Position numbers and translations under genes: made by a program. Of a stretch of DNA of 64,000 bases, positions 16,304 to 24,512 are shown one piece after another. The stretch covers positions 271,420 through 335,419 of the forward strand of contig NZ_JACESP010000001.1 in assembly GCF_013911755.1 (NCBI RefSeq), in the 5' to 3' direction. Source of the stretch: Sphingosinicella sp. Its GTDB lineage: Bacteria > Pseudomonadota > Alphaproteobacteria > Sphingomonadales > Sphingomonadaceae. A model generated the notes under the pieces. That model had not been told where the DNA came from and made no database searches. It saw only the letters and a list, made by a program, of their open reading frames with translations. Every line of letters starts with the position of its first letter. The stretch's first letter is position 1.

Positions 16304-16837
16304 ATGAATTCCGTTCGTCATCGGCCGCTTCTTGCGGCCTTCCTGCTCGCGGCCATCGTGTCGGGCTGTGGCAGCAAGCCGTCCGCCGCCACGCAGGAAC
16401 CTGCGGCCGAAACCGCTGGAGAGCCTGCGGTCCGGCGGCTTCGCACCGTCCCGCTCACCATCGTCACCAACGACGGCAAGCGGCATGTTTACACGGTCGA
16501 AGTCGCGCGCACGGCGGACGAGCAGGCGCAGGGGCTGATGTATCGCCGCGCGATGCCGAAGGATGCGGGCATGATCTTCCCGTTCCCGGCACCGCGCCCC
16601 GCGACGTTCTGGATGCGCAACACATATATCCCGCTCGATATGGTGTTCCTGCTTGCTGACGGGCGCATCGAGAGCATCCTTGCCGACGTTCCGCCGCTGA
16701 ATGATGCGCAGCGCAGCTCGCTCGGCCCCGTCGCCGCCGTGCTCGAACTGAGTGCCGGAGAGGCCGCGCGGATCGGTGCGACGCCCGGCGATCTCGTCGA
16801 ATACGACCTTCGGGACTTGCAAGGCGGCACGGAATAA
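16304..16837 (+). CDS. DUF192 family lipoprotein
   Basis: A 177-residue protein with a lipoprotein signal peptide: positive start, hydrophobic LLAAFLLAAIV and lipobox VSGC, so it is probably lipid-anchored in the envelope. The rest is a DUF192 domain, recognisable by QAQGLMYRRAMPKDAGMIFPF and FWMRNTYIPLDMVFL. DUF192 is a small beta-barrel fold of unknown function. The frame is open from 16268, but ATG 16304 begins a proper signal peptide. It lies between the cold-shock gene and the complex I accessory subunit, all on the same strand with small gaps, an order common in sphingomonads. Confidence 0.9.
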   Translation: MNSVRHRPLLAAFLLAAIVSGCGSKPSAATQEPAAETAGEPAVRRLRTVPLTIVTNDGKRHVYTVEVARTADEQAQGLMYRRAMPKDAGMIFPFPAPRPATFWMRNTYIPLDMVFLLADGRIESILADVPPLNDAQRSSLGPVAAVLELSAGEAARIGATPGDLVEYDLRDLQGGTE

Positions 16838-16874
16838 GGCTCTAAGGCGCCAACTGAAGTCAGCGGAGCCGGCA

Positions 16875-17264
16875 ATGGGTCTGTTCAAGTCGATTTTCAC
16901 CTGGTGGGACGGTCCGACGTGGGGCACGCGCTACATGACGCGTTTCCACGGCGAGGAAGTCGGCCAGGACGCGGAAGGCAACCGCTATTTCCGCAAGCCC
17001 GGCAAGCGCGAGCGCCGCTGGGTAATCTATAACGGCTTCAACGAGGCGAGCCGTGTGCCCCCCGAGTGGCACGGCTGGCTGCACAAATCCACCGACGTGC
17101 TGCCGAGCGACTCGAAGCTGCCGCGCAAGGTGTGGGAAAAGCCGCATCACGCGAACCTCACCGGCACTGCCGCGGCATGGCAGCGTCCCGGCACGCTCGC
17201 GAGCGAGGCGCCGCGCGCCCGCGCGACCGGCGACTATGAAGCGTGGAGCCCCGAAGAGGCATGA
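16875..17264 (+). CDS. NADH:ubiquinone oxidoreductase NDUFA12-family subunit
   Basis: A 129-residue member of the NDUFA12 (B17.2) family, an accessory subunit of complex I that alphaproteobacteria share with mitochondria. Conserved features are the GTRYMTRFHGEEVGQDAEGN opening and RRWVIYNGFNEASRVPPEWHGWLH. It associates with the membrane/peripheral arm junction of complex I on the cytoplasmic side. ATG 16875 is chosen because it gives the normal family start; the frame extends further upstream into the DUF192 gene. Its stop overlaps the mlaD start by 4 bases. The gene is away from the nuo operon, which is usual. Confidence 0.94.
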   Translation: MGLFKSIFTWWDGPTWGTRYMTRFHGEEVGQDAEGNRYFRKPGKRERRWVIYNGFNEASRVPPEWHGWLHKSTDVLPSDSKLPRKVWEKPHHANLTGTAAAWQRPGTLASEAPRARATGDYEAWSPEEA

Positions 17265-17767
17265 CCGCACTGTTCCGGCAGAACCTGATCGAGGCGATCG
17301 TCGGCGCGCTTGTCGTGGGCATCGCGGTCGTGTTCGTGCTGTTCTCGTATCAGCGGACGTCAGGCAATGTTGGCGCGGATCGCTACCGCGTCTCGGCGCT
17401 GTTCCCGAACGCCACGGGTGTCGCTGTCGGTACCGATGTGCGCGTCTCGGGCATCAAGGTGGGGTCGGTCGTCGATCAGTCGCTCGACCCGGATACGTTC
17501 CAGGCTCGGCTCGGCCTTTCGATCGACCAGCGAATCAAGCTGCCGCTCGACAGCAGTGCGGCGATCACCTCCGAAGGGATTCTCGGCGGCAGCTACATCT
17601 CGCTGACGCCGGGCGGCGACCCCGAGACGATGCGCGAGGGCGACGAGATCATCGATACGCAAGGTTCGGTCGATCTGATGACGCTGATCGGGGGCTTCAT
17701 CAACCAGAGCGGCAAGTCTGAAAACAAGGCCGGCGAGCCTGCGCCAGCGGAGCCCGCCGCACCGTGA
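17261..17767 (+). CDS. mlaD: MlaD-type substrate-binding protein of a phospholipid transport system
   Basis: A 168-residue MCE-domain protein with one N-terminal membrane helix (about residues 8-28) and a periplasmic MCE beta-barrel (YRVSALFPNATGVAVGTDVRVSGIKVG), ending ILGGSYISLTPGGDPE. MlaD forms a hexameric ring that carries phospholipid between MlaFE in the inner membrane and periplasmic MlaC. The C-terminus is a short Ala/Pro/Glu-rich tail. The genes for MlaE and MlaF are not adjacent in this window, so they must lie elsewhere. ATG 17261 overlaps the NDUFA12 stop by 4 bases, and its stop overlaps the DUF2155 gene by 4 bases, so the three are a unit. Confidence 0.92.
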   Translation: MTALFRQNLIEAIVGALVVGIAVVFVLFSYQRTSGNVGADRYRVSALFPNATGVAVGTDVRVSGIKVGSVVDQSLDPDTFQARLGLSIDQRIKLPLDSSAAITSEGILGGSYISLTPGGDPETMREGDEIIDTQGSVDLMTLIGGFINQSGKSENKAGEPAPAEPAAP

Positions 17768-18315
17768 TCCGTACGGCGGCCCGCGCCGCGTTTGGCATGG
17801 TGCTGCTCGCCGCGCCGGCGGTCGCGCAGCCCGCGCCTGCTGCCGAACCGGTGCCGGCTCCAACGCCTGCGGCGCCCAAAGCTGCGCCCGTGAAGCTCCC
17901 CACACCGAACGCGGAGCGCGTGCTCGTGATCGGCGTGCTCGACAAGGTGAGCAGCGAAACGCGTAACCTCACGTTGAAGCCGGGCGAGACCGTGCGCTTC
18001 GGCAAGCTGCGCATCGCGGCGCGCACCTGCGAGGCTTCGCCGCCGTGGCAGCGTCCGCACACAGGCGCCTTTCTTCAGATCGACGGGCCGGTGCGCGACA
18101 ACACGATGAAGCGCCTGTTTTCCGGCTGGCTCTTCGCCGAAAGTCCTTCGCTCAACAGCTTCGATAATGAGCGCTACGATGTCTGGGTCAGAAGCTGCGC
18201 GATGCGCTTCCCGGACACGGGGCCGCGCACGATCGTGGTCGGCAAATCGTCAGGCAGCGCATCGAGCGCGCCGAAATCCGCATCCGAAACCCCGGTCGCG
18301 CCGCCGAGCAACTGA
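17764..18315 (+). CDS. Exported DUF2155 domain protein
   Basis: A 183-residue protein with a Sec signal peptide ending around AVAQP, an Ala/Pro-rich linker, and a DUF2155 domain (about residues 50-145; VIGVLDKVSSETRNLTLKPGE, then WLFAESPSLNSFDNERYDVWV). The family is periplasmic and of unknown function, often next to mla and aat genes in alphaproteobacteria. The GTG start overlaps the mlaD stop by 4 bases. The last 142 bases, coding a Ser/Ala/Pro-rich tail of about 40 residues, overlap the 3' end of aat on the other strand. The tail is outside the conserved domain, so it may have been gained by loss of an earlier stop. Confidence 0.88.
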   Translation: MIRTAARAAFGMVLLAAPAVAQPAPAAEPVPAPTPAAPKAAPVKLPTPNAERVLVIGVLDKVSSETRNLTLKPGETVRFGKLRIAARTCEASPPWQRPHTGAFLQIDGPVRDNTMKRLFSGWLFAESPSLNSFDNERYDVWVRSCAMRFPDTGPRTIVVGKSSGSASSAPKSASETPVAPPSN

Positions 18316-18884
18316 AGATAGGCTTCGCGCTTGATCTCCACTGCGCCGAGGCTGGCGAGGTGACCGGTCATGAATTGGCAATCGAGGAGCCGGAAGCCGC
18401 CGACGCGCAGACGCGCAACGAGATGCGCGAGCGCAGTCTTCGACGCGTCCGTGCGGCGGCTGAACATGCTTTCGCCGAAGAACGCGCCGCCGATCCTGAC
18501 CCCGTAGAGACCTCCCACGAGCGCATCGCCTTCCCAGCACTCGACGCTGTGCGCGTGGCCGATGCGGTGCAGGAATGTGTAGGCCTCGCGGATCTGCCGG
18601 TTGATCCATGTGTCGGCGCGATCCGGTGCCGGCTCGGCGCAGGCGTCGATCACCGCGTCGAAGGCGCGGTCCACACTGTGCGCGAAGCGCTCCTGCTTCA
18701 GCGTTTTGGCGAGGCTGCGCGAGAGGTGGAAACCTTCGAGTGGCAGGATGGCGCGCTCCCGCGGCTCTACCCAGAACACGTCCTCGGCATCGCGGCTTTC
18801 CGCCATCGGGAAGATGCCGATCGAATAAGCGCGGAGCAGCAGCTCCGGGTCGAGCGCCGCGCCGCGCTGCTGCCGCGAGCTCAT
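18174..18884 (-). CDS. aat: Leucyl/phenylalanyl-tRNA--protein transferase
   Basis: A 236-residue enzyme that adds Leu or Phe from aminoacyl-tRNA to proteins with N-terminal Arg or Lys, marking them for ClpS/ClpAP degradation. Clear family motifs are AYSIGIFPMAE, the VFWVEPRERAILPL block, HSVECWEGDALVGGLYGV and FFGESMFSR, then DCQFMTGHLASLGA. It starts 4 bases inside the dprA stop (ATGA overlap), so it is the end of a plsY-dprA-aat operon. Its 3' 142 bases lie opposite the DUF2155 gene, encoding a tail beyond the catalytic core in both proteins. Confidence 0.95.
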   Translation of the reverse strand: MSSRQQRGAALDPELLLRAYSIGIFPMAESRDAEDVFWVEPRERAILPLEGFHLSRSLAKTLKQERFAHSVDRAFDAVIDACAEPAPDRADTWINRQIREAYTFLHRIGHAHSVECWEGDALVGGLYGVRIGGAFFGESMFSRRTDASKTALAHLVARLRVGGFRLLDCQFMTGHLASLGAVEIKREAYLQLLGGATGVSDADFGALDALPDDLPTTIVRGPVSGKRIAQLLTQTS

Positions 18885-19978
18885 GCGAGCGCGACGCGCG
18901 CGCCCGCGTGACGCACCAGCCGCCCGGCAAGTTCGAGTTCGAGAAGCACGGTCTGCACCACCGCTGGCGGTTCGCCCGACAGGCGCACGAGTTCATCGAT
19001 GGCAACGGGCGTGAGGCTGAGCAGCGCTGTCACGGCGTCGCGGGCGCTGTCGTCGGCGTCTGTGAGGGGAGGGGCTGAGAAGCGACTGCCGCCCGCGGCG
19101 AGTCGCGCGGCCCCGAAAGGCGCGATCGTCTCGGCGATGTCGGCGGCGGACTGCACGAGCGTCGCGCCGTCGCGAATCAGCTGGTTGCAGCCCTGCGCGC
19201 GCGGATCGAGCGGGAAGCCCGGCACCGCCATCACCTCGCGGCCCTGCTCGCCGGCGAACCGCGCGGTGATGAGCGAGCCCGAACGCGGCGCGGCCTCGAC
19301 GACGACAATGCCTGCGGAAAGCCCGGAGATCAGCCGGTTGCGGCGCGGAAAGTGGCGCGCCTGCGGCTCGGTGCCGAAGGGCTGCTCGGCGATCACGAGG
19401 CCGCGTTCGTAAAGCGCAGCATAAAGCTCGGCGTTTTCGGGCGGGTAGATATTGTCGATACCGCCCGCGATCACGCCGATCGTGCCGCCCGAAAGCGCGC
19501 CTGCGTGCGCCGCAGCGTCGATGCCGCGCGCGAGTCCCGAGACGACGACGATGTCTGCGGCAGCAAGATCGGTCGCAAGCCCGCGCGCGAACCGGATTGC
19601 CGCTGCCGACGCGTTGCGCGCGCCGACGATCCCGATGGTGCGGCGGTGCGCGAGCGCGGGATCGCCGCGCATGGCAAGCGCGGGCGGCGCGTCCTCGATC
19701 TCGGCGAGCAGCGGCGGATAATTGGCCTCGCCAAGAAAGACGAAGCGGGCGCCGGCTGCCTCCACCGCTTCCATCTCGCGCTGGACTGCCACGAGGTTCG
19801 CAATCCGGAAGTTGCGGCGTCCGCCACGCTCTGCCAGCTCGGGAAGCGCTTCAAGCGCCGCCGATGCACTGCCATAGCGCGCGGTGAGATGCCGGTAGCT
19901 TACCGGCCCAACGTTTTCACTGCGAAGCAGCCGCAGCTTTGCGATGCGTTCGACGTCGCTGCCCGGACGGTCAGCCAT
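18881..19978 (-). CDS. dprA: DNA processing protein DprA
   Basis: A 365-residue DprA/Smf protein. DprA loads RecA on incoming single-stranded DNA during transformation. The Rossmann core has GIVGARNASAAA, VSGLARGIDAAAH and PRRNRLISGLSAGIVVVEA; an N-terminal SAM-like domain (1-70) and a C-terminal winged-helix-like domain (about 300-360, VAIDELVRLSGEPPAVVQ) complete the usual three-part architecture. It overlaps plsY by 8 bases upstream and aat by 4 bases downstream. Competence genes beyond dprA are not visible, and dprA is kept in many bacteria not known to be competent. Confidence 0.95.
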   Translation of the reverse strand: MADRPGSDVERIAKLRLLRSENVGPVSYRHLTARYGSASAALEALPELAERGGRRNFRIANLVAVQREMEAVEAAGARFVFLGEANYPPLLAEIEDAPPALAMRGDPALAHRRTIGIVGARNASAAAIRFARGLATDLAAADIVVVSGLARGIDAAAHAGALSGGTIGVIAGGIDNIYPPENAELYAALYERGLVIAEQPFGTEPQARHFPRRNRLISGLSAGIVVVEAAPRSGSLITARFAGEQGREVMAVPGFPLDPRAQGCNQLIRDGATLVQSAADIAETIAPFGAARLAAGGSRFSAPPLTDADDSARDAVTALLSLTPVAIDELVRLSGEPPAVVQTVLLELELAGRLVRHAGARVALA

Positions 19979-20597
19979 TCGGATCGGGCGTGCCCCTGCG
20001 CCCGCCGATCTTGCCTTCGGTGCCCGCGCGCAGCCGCGCGATATTCTCGTCGTGCTTCGCGATCACGAGCACGGCCATCCCTGCGAACAGCAGCGCGGCA
20101 TCCCAGCGTCCGGCGAGCGCGGGCGCCAGCGGAGTGAGAGTCACCGCCATCAGCCCGGCAAGCGAGGAATAGCGTGTAACCCCGGCCACCAGCAGCCAGA
20201 CCGCCGCGAAGACGAGGCCCGCTGGCGGATGGATGGCGAGCGCGATGCCAAGCATCGTGGCGACGCCCTTGCCGCCGCGGAACAGCAGCCAAACCGGGAA
20301 AAGGTGGCCGATGAACGCGCCCATGCCGCCGAGGATGTCACCACCGTGAGCGAAGGTCTGCCCCAGCCAGACGGCAAGCGCGCCCTTGCCCGCATCGAGC
20401 AGCAGGGTAAGCGCGGCAAGGCTCTTTCCGCCGGTGCGCAGCACGTTGGTCGTGCCGATATTCCCCGATCCCAGGCGGCGGATATCGCCCATCCCGGCGA
20501 GGCGGGTGACGATCAGGCCGAAGGGAATCGCGCCCAGCAGATAGCCCACGACGAACCAGGTCCATGGATTGGCCAGAAGGGGTGTGTCGTCGAACAT
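19971..20597 (-). CDS. plsY: Glycerol-3-phosphate acyltransferase PlsY
   Basis: A 208-residue inner membrane acyltransferase that uses acyl-phosphate to acylate glycerol-3-phosphate, the first step of phospholipid synthesis. The three PlsY motifs are present: GYLLGAIPFGLIV, RRLGSGNIGTTNVLRTGGK and GGMGAFIGHLFPVWLLFRGGKGVAT. ATG 20597 gives the normal N-terminus; the frame continues upstream toward the divergent nadE gene. It is the first gene of plsY-dprA-aat. The gap to nadE (about 100 bases) must hold both promoters. Confidence 0.95.
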   Translation of the reverse strand: MFDDTPLLANPWTWFVVGYLLGAIPFGLIVTRLAGMGDIRRLGSGNIGTTNVLRTGGKSLAALTLLLDAGKGALAVWLGQTFAHGGDILGGMGAFIGHLFPVWLLFRGGKGVATMLGIALAIHPPAGLVFAAVWLLVAGVTRYSSLAGLMAVTLTPLAPALAGRWDAALLFAGMAVLVIAKHDENIARLRAGTEGKIGGRRGTPDPNG

Positions 20598-20698
20598 CGG
20601 CGCGGAACCTAAACGGAAGCCGTCGCGTTCGAAAGCCCCCTTTGCAAGACCGCGCGAAGGCATCGCCAAAGCCGTTTCGACAGCCTAGAAGACCCGCC

Positions 20699-22351
20699 AT
20701 GACTGACCGTCTCCTGATCGCTTTCGCGCAGCTCAACCAGACCATGGGCGATCTTCGCGGCAACGCCGACGCCATGCTCACGGCGCGCGCGAAACAGCCG
20801 CAAGCGGACCTCATCGTCACCTGCGAACTCTCGCTCATCGGTTATCCGCCCGAAGATCTCGTGCTGAAACCTTCGCTCGTGCGCGCTGCGGAGGCTGAGC
20901 TTGAACGCATGGCACAGGCCACGGCGGACGGCGGCCCGGCCATTCTCGTCGGCAGCGTGCTCCTTGAAGACGGCAAGCTCTACAATGCGATGGCGCTGCT
21001 CGACGGCGGCGAGATCGCGGCGTGGACACGCAAGCACGAACTGCCGAACTACGGCGTCTTCGATGAGAAGCGTGTGTTCGCGGCCGGCCCGTTGCCGGGT
21101 CCGCTTCCCTTCCGCGGCGTCCGTCTCGGCGTGCCGATCTGCGAGGACATCTGGTTCCCGAACGTCTGCGAATGCCTCGCCGAAACCGGCGCCGAGATCC
21201 TGATCGTGCCGAACGGCAGCCCGTATGAGCTCGACAAGGACGACAAGCGACTATCACTCGCCGCGATGCGCGTCGCCGAAACCGGCCTGCCGCTTGCGTA
21301 CCTCAACCGCGTCGGCGGGCAGGACGAAATCGTCTTCGACGGGGCGAGCTTCGTGATGAACGCGGACCGCCGCATCGCCGTGCAGTTCCCGGATTGGGAA
21401 GAGCGGACCACGCTCACCACCTGGTTCCGCTCGTCGAAGGGCTGGATCTGCGAGGAAGGCCACAAGCACCGCCTCGATCCGTACCCGGAGGATATCTATC
21501 ACGCGATGCAGATCGGCCTTGCCGATTATGTGAACCGCAACCGCTTCCCCGGCGTCGTGCTCGGCCTGTCGGGCGGCATCGATTCGGCGCTGTCGGCAGC
21601 GGTGGCGGTCGATGCGCTCGGCGCCGACCGGGTCTGGTGCGTGATGATGCCGTCACGCTTCACGTCGCAGGATAGTCTCGACGATGCGGCAGAATGCGCG
21701 GCGATGCTCGGTTGCCGGCTCGACACCATCCCGATCACGCCTGCCATGGAGGCCTTCGACGCGATGCTCGCGCACGCGTTCGAGGGCAAGGCGCGCGACA
21801 TCACCGAAGAGAACATCCAGTCGCGCATTCGCGGGATGACCTTGATGGCGCTTTCGAACAAGTTCGGTCACATGCTGCTCACCACCGGCAACAAGTCCGA
21901 GATGTCAGTCGGGTACGCCACGATCTACGGCGACATGGCGGGCGGCTATTCGGTGCTGAAGGACGCCTACAAGACCACCGTGTTCGCGCTCTCGCGCTGG
22001 CGGAATGCGAACCGACCGAAGCTCGCGCTTGGCCCTGGTGGGCCGGTAATGCCCGAGCGCGTCATCACCAAACCGCCCACGGCGGAGCTGCGCGAAAACC
22101 AGAAGGACCAGGATTCGCTGCCGCCCTACGACATCCTCGATCCCATCCTGCACGGCCTTGTCGAAGAGGAGCTTTCGGTCGCCGATATCGTCGCGCGCGG
22201 CTTCGAACGCGATACCGTGGCCCGCATTGAGCGCCTGCTCTACGTCGCCGAATACAAGCGCCGACAGTCGCCGCCGGGCGTCAAGATCGGCGTCCGCAAC
22301 TTCGGGCGCGACCGCCGCTACCCGATCACCAACGCCTTCCGGACATCATGA
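20699..22351 (+). CDS. nadE: Glutamine-dependent NAD+ synthetase
   Basis: A 550-residue two-domain enzyme. The N-terminal nitrilase-type glutaminase (1-260) shows TCELSLIGYPPEDL, ELPNYGVFDEKR and the catalytic Cys in VPICEDIWFP. The C-terminal synthetase (from about 280) has the ATP loop LGLSGGIDSALSA and TGNKSEMSVGYATIYGD. It makes NAD+ from deamido-NAD+ with ammonia from glutamine. The start ATG 20699 is where the glutaminase domain begins; the frame extends upstream without similarity. gltX starts 4 bases inside its stop, so the two are co-transcribed. Confidence 0.96.
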   Translation: MTDRLLIAFAQLNQTMGDLRGNADAMLTARAKQPQADLIVTCELSLIGYPPEDLVLKPSLVRAAEAELERMAQATADGGPAILVGSVLLEDGKLYNAMALLDGGEIAAWTRKHELPNYGVFDEKRVFAAGPLPGPLPFRGVRLGVPICEDIWFPNVCECLAETGAEILIVPNGSPYELDKDDKRLSLAAMRVAETGLPLAYLNRVGGQDEIVFDGASFVMNADRRIAVQFPDWEERTTLTTWFRSSKGWICEEGHKHRLDPYPEDIYHAMQIGLADYVNRNRFPGVVLGLSGGIDSALSAAVAVDALGADRVWCVMMPSRFTSQDSLDDAAECAAMLGCRLDTIPITPAMEAFDAMLAHAFEGKARDITEENIQSRIRGMTLMALSNKFGHMLLTTGNKSEMSVGYATIYGDMAGGYSVLKDAYKTTVFALSRWRNANRPKLALGPGGPVMPERVITKPPTAELRENQKDQDSLPPYDILDPILHGLVEEELSVADIVARGFERDTVARIERLLYVAEYKRRQSPPGVKIGVRNFGRDRRYPITNAFRTS

Positions 22352-23676
22352 CCGTAACCACCCGCTTCGCCCCGTCGCCGACGGGATATCTGCACGTCGG
22401 CAATGTCCGCACCGCGCTTCACAACTGGCTGTTCGCGAAGAAGCACGGCGGCCGCTTTCTGCTGCGCCTCGACGACACCGACGTTGAACGCTCCCGCGCG
22501 GAGTATGCGGACGCCATTCGCGACGATCTCGCATGGCTCGGCCTCGTACCTGACGCCGAATATCGTCAGTCGGACCGGCTCGCCCGCTACGACGAGCAGT
22601 TCGAAACGCTGGTCGCGGCCGGGCGGATTTACGCCTGCTTCGAAACCGCGGAGGAACTGGACGTCCGCCGCAAGATCCAGCTCGCGCGCGGCCTGCCGCC
22701 CGTCTACGACCGCGCCGCGCTGAAGCTCACACCGCAAGAGATCGCTGCGAAGCAGGCAACGGGCGAACGGCCGCACTGGCGTTTCCGCCTCGATACGAGC
22801 GCGCATGTTCACTGGGAGGATTTGATCCGCGGCGATTCCCATATCGATCCCGCCTCGCTCAGCGATCCGGTCGTGCGCCGTGCCGACGGCTCCTACCTCT
22901 ACATGCTGCCTTCGGTGATCGACGACATCGACATGGCCGTTACCCACGTCATCCGGGGCGAAGACCACGTCACCAACTCGGGCGTCCAGATCCAGATGTT
23001 CGAAGCGCTGGGCGCCAAACCGCCCGCCTTCGCGCACGAGGCACTGATCACGGGCACCGAAGGCGCGCTCTCGAAGCGGCTCGGCTCGGCAGGCATGGCG
23101 CATTTTCGGGAAGTGGGCATTGAGCCGATTGCCATCGCCGCGCTGCTCGCACGTCTCGGCACGTCCGATTCGGTGGAGCCGGTCACGCGCCTCGACCCGC
23201 TCGTTGATCATTTCGATTTTGCACACTTCGGCCGCTCGGCCGCGCGCTTCGACGAGGCGGAGCTGCGCCAGCTCAATGCGCGAATCCTGCATCAGCTCGA
23301 TTACGATGCCGTCGCGGAGCGTCTGCCGCCGGGCATGGATGAAGAGGCGTGGACGGTGCTGCGCCCGAACATCGAAACCCTCGCGGATGCCGCGGACTGG
23401 TGGCGGGTCGTCGAAGGTCCGGTCGTTTCGACTGCCGACGATGCTGATTATCTGGCTCTTGCCGCCCACACGCTCGAATCGCTGCCGTGGGAATCCGGCA
23501 TCTGGTCATCGCTCATCGGCGCGCTCAAGGCGGCGACCGGGCGCAAGGGCAAGGATCTTTTCCTCCCGCTCCGCCGCGCGCTCACGGGACGCGATCACGG
23601 GCCGGAAATGGCGGGGCTGCTGCTGCTGATCGGTCGAGACCGCGCCCTGGAACGGTTACGCCGCCGTACCAACTGA
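22348..23676 (+). CDS. gltX: Glutamate--tRNA ligase
   Basis: A 442-residue class I aminoacyl-tRNA synthetase. The HIGH motif appears as PTGYLHVGN (about residues 10-18), the KMSKS motif as ALSKRLGS, and VIRGEDHVTNSGVQ is the Glx-specific stretch. The protein is shorter than E. coli GltX and resembles the second GluRS type found in many alphaproteobacteria, where two genes share charging of tRNA-Glu and tRNA-Gln with GatCAB. Whether this copy charges tRNA-Glu, tRNA-Gln or both cannot be told here. It overlaps nadE by 4 bases. A hairpin but no T-tract follows. Confidence 0.93.
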   Translation: MTVTTRFAPSPTGYLHVGNVRTALHNWLFAKKHGGRFLLRLDDTDVERSRAEYADAIRDDLAWLGLVPDAEYRQSDRLARYDEQFETLVAAGRIYACFETAEELDVRRKIQLARGLPPVYDRAALKLTPQEIAAKQATGERPHWRFRLDTSAHVHWEDLIRGDSHIDPASLSDPVVRRADGSYLYMLPSVIDDIDMAVTHVIRGEDHVTNSGVQIQMFEALGAKPPAFAHEALITGTEGALSKRLGSAGMAHFREVGIEPIAIAALLARLGTSDSVEPVTRLDPLVDHFDFAHFGRSAARFDEAELRQLNARILHQLDYDAVAERLPPGMDEEAWTVLRPNIETLADAADWWRVVEGPVVSTADDADYLALAAHTLESLPWESGIWSSLIGALKAATGRKGKDLFLPLRRALTGRDHGPEMAGLLLLIGRDRALERLRRRTN

Positions 23677-23711
23677 GCGTGGCGCGAATGATCTGCTCGG
23701 CAGAGGTGAGG

Positions 23712-23728
23712 GTGTTATAGTATAACAC
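23712..23728. promoter_or_regulatory. Zur box (zinc uptake regulator operator) upstream of tonB
   Basis: GTGTTATA-G-TATAACAC is a perfect 8-base inverted repeat around one base. Its core TGTTATA-N-TATAACA is the established Zur operator core of proteobacteria. It lies 85 bases before the tonB ATG and 36 bases after the gltX stop, so it should repress the tonB gene when zinc is plentiful. No zur gene is in the window. Confidence 0.85.
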
Positions 23729-23732
23729 ACGG

Positions 23733-23776
23733 GCCGGCATGTTGCCGGCGGTGGAGCGGCGCTGCCGTTCGGCAAC
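23733..23776 (+). promoter_or_regulatory. Overlapping hairpins in the tonB leader
   Basis: A 7-base stem GCCGGCA/TGCCGGC (23733-23739 with 23743-23749) can form just after the Zur box. The segment 23741-23747 (GTTGCCG) can instead pair with 23770-23776 (CGGCAAC). The two structures exclude each other. No T-tract follows either, so this is not a standard terminator; it may be a leader structure or the end of the gltX transcript. Confidence 0.4.
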
Positions 23777-23812
23777 GCATGGGGCGCCCCTCCCTTGGGA
23801 TGGAGTCGTTCG

Positions 23813-24457
23813 ATGAAGTCAGCGTTCCCGACCCCCCGTGCCCTGCGAGACAGCAGCGGCATTCTCATCACTGCAGCCGTTCATCTCGTCCTCGGCTATG
23901 TGGCGCTCACTGCCACGGGTATCGTCAAGGTTCCGAACATCATCCGTCCGCAGGCGCCGGTCTGGATCGAGGAAGTCGAGCCAGCCCGGCCCGAAACGCC
24001 GCCGCTGCCAGCCATGAAAGACGACGTGGACATAACGGTCGTCGAGCCCGTCCTCGTCGTCGACACGCCGCAGCAGGCACCGATCGTCCGCGATGAACAG
24101 ACGCCGATTCTGCCGCGTGTTCCGGATGTCACCGGGCCGGTTGGGCCAGCACAGGTCGCGGAGCCTGTCTTCGTCGCGCCAAGCCTCGATCCGCGCTATC
24201 GTGATCGCTTCCAGCCCGCCTATCCGCCGGCATCGCGCCGTGCGGGCGAGGCGGGGAGCGTCGTGGTCAGCGTGCTCGTGGATGTGGACGGGCGCGTCGC
24301 CGATGCCGGAGTGGCGCGGTCCAGCGGCTATGAACGGCTCGATAGCGCGGCGATCCGGCAGGCCCTTTCCGCCTGGCGCTTCCGGCCCGCCACGCGCGAC
24401 GGCGTCGCGGTACAGAGCCGTCACCAGATTACGGTGACATTCGTGCTGAACCCGTAA
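23813..24457 (+). CDS. tonB: TonB-family energy transducer, probably for zinc uptake
   Basis: A 214-residue TonB-type protein: N-terminal membrane anchor (about residues 15-36), a Pro/Glu/Val-rich periplasmic spacer, and a C-terminal TonB domain (from about 125) with RFQPAYPPASRRAGEAGSVVVSV and LDSAAIRQALSAWRFRPA. It couples the ExbB/ExbD proton motor to TonB-dependent outer membrane receptors. ATG 23813 has GGAG seven bases upstream. The Zur box upstream makes a role in zinc-responsive metal or zincophore import likely, though exbBD and a receptor are not adjacent. It is monocistronic or followed by the small gene at 24513. Confidence 0.92.
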   Translation: MKSAFPTPRALRDSSGILITAAVHLVLGYVALTATGIVKVPNIIRPQAPVWIEEVEPARPETPPLPAMKDDVDITVVEPVLVVDTPQQAPIVRDEQTPILPRVPDVTGPVGPAQVAEPVFVAPSLDPRYRDRFQPAYPPASRRAGEAGSVVVSVLVDVDGRVADAGVARSSGYERLDSAAIRQALSAWRFRPATRDGVAVQSRHQITVTFVLNP

Positions 24458-24512
24458 AGGCGTAACGCAGGCACTGGCGCGGGTGCGTTCGAAACCCTAT
24501 CTGTGGCCCCAC

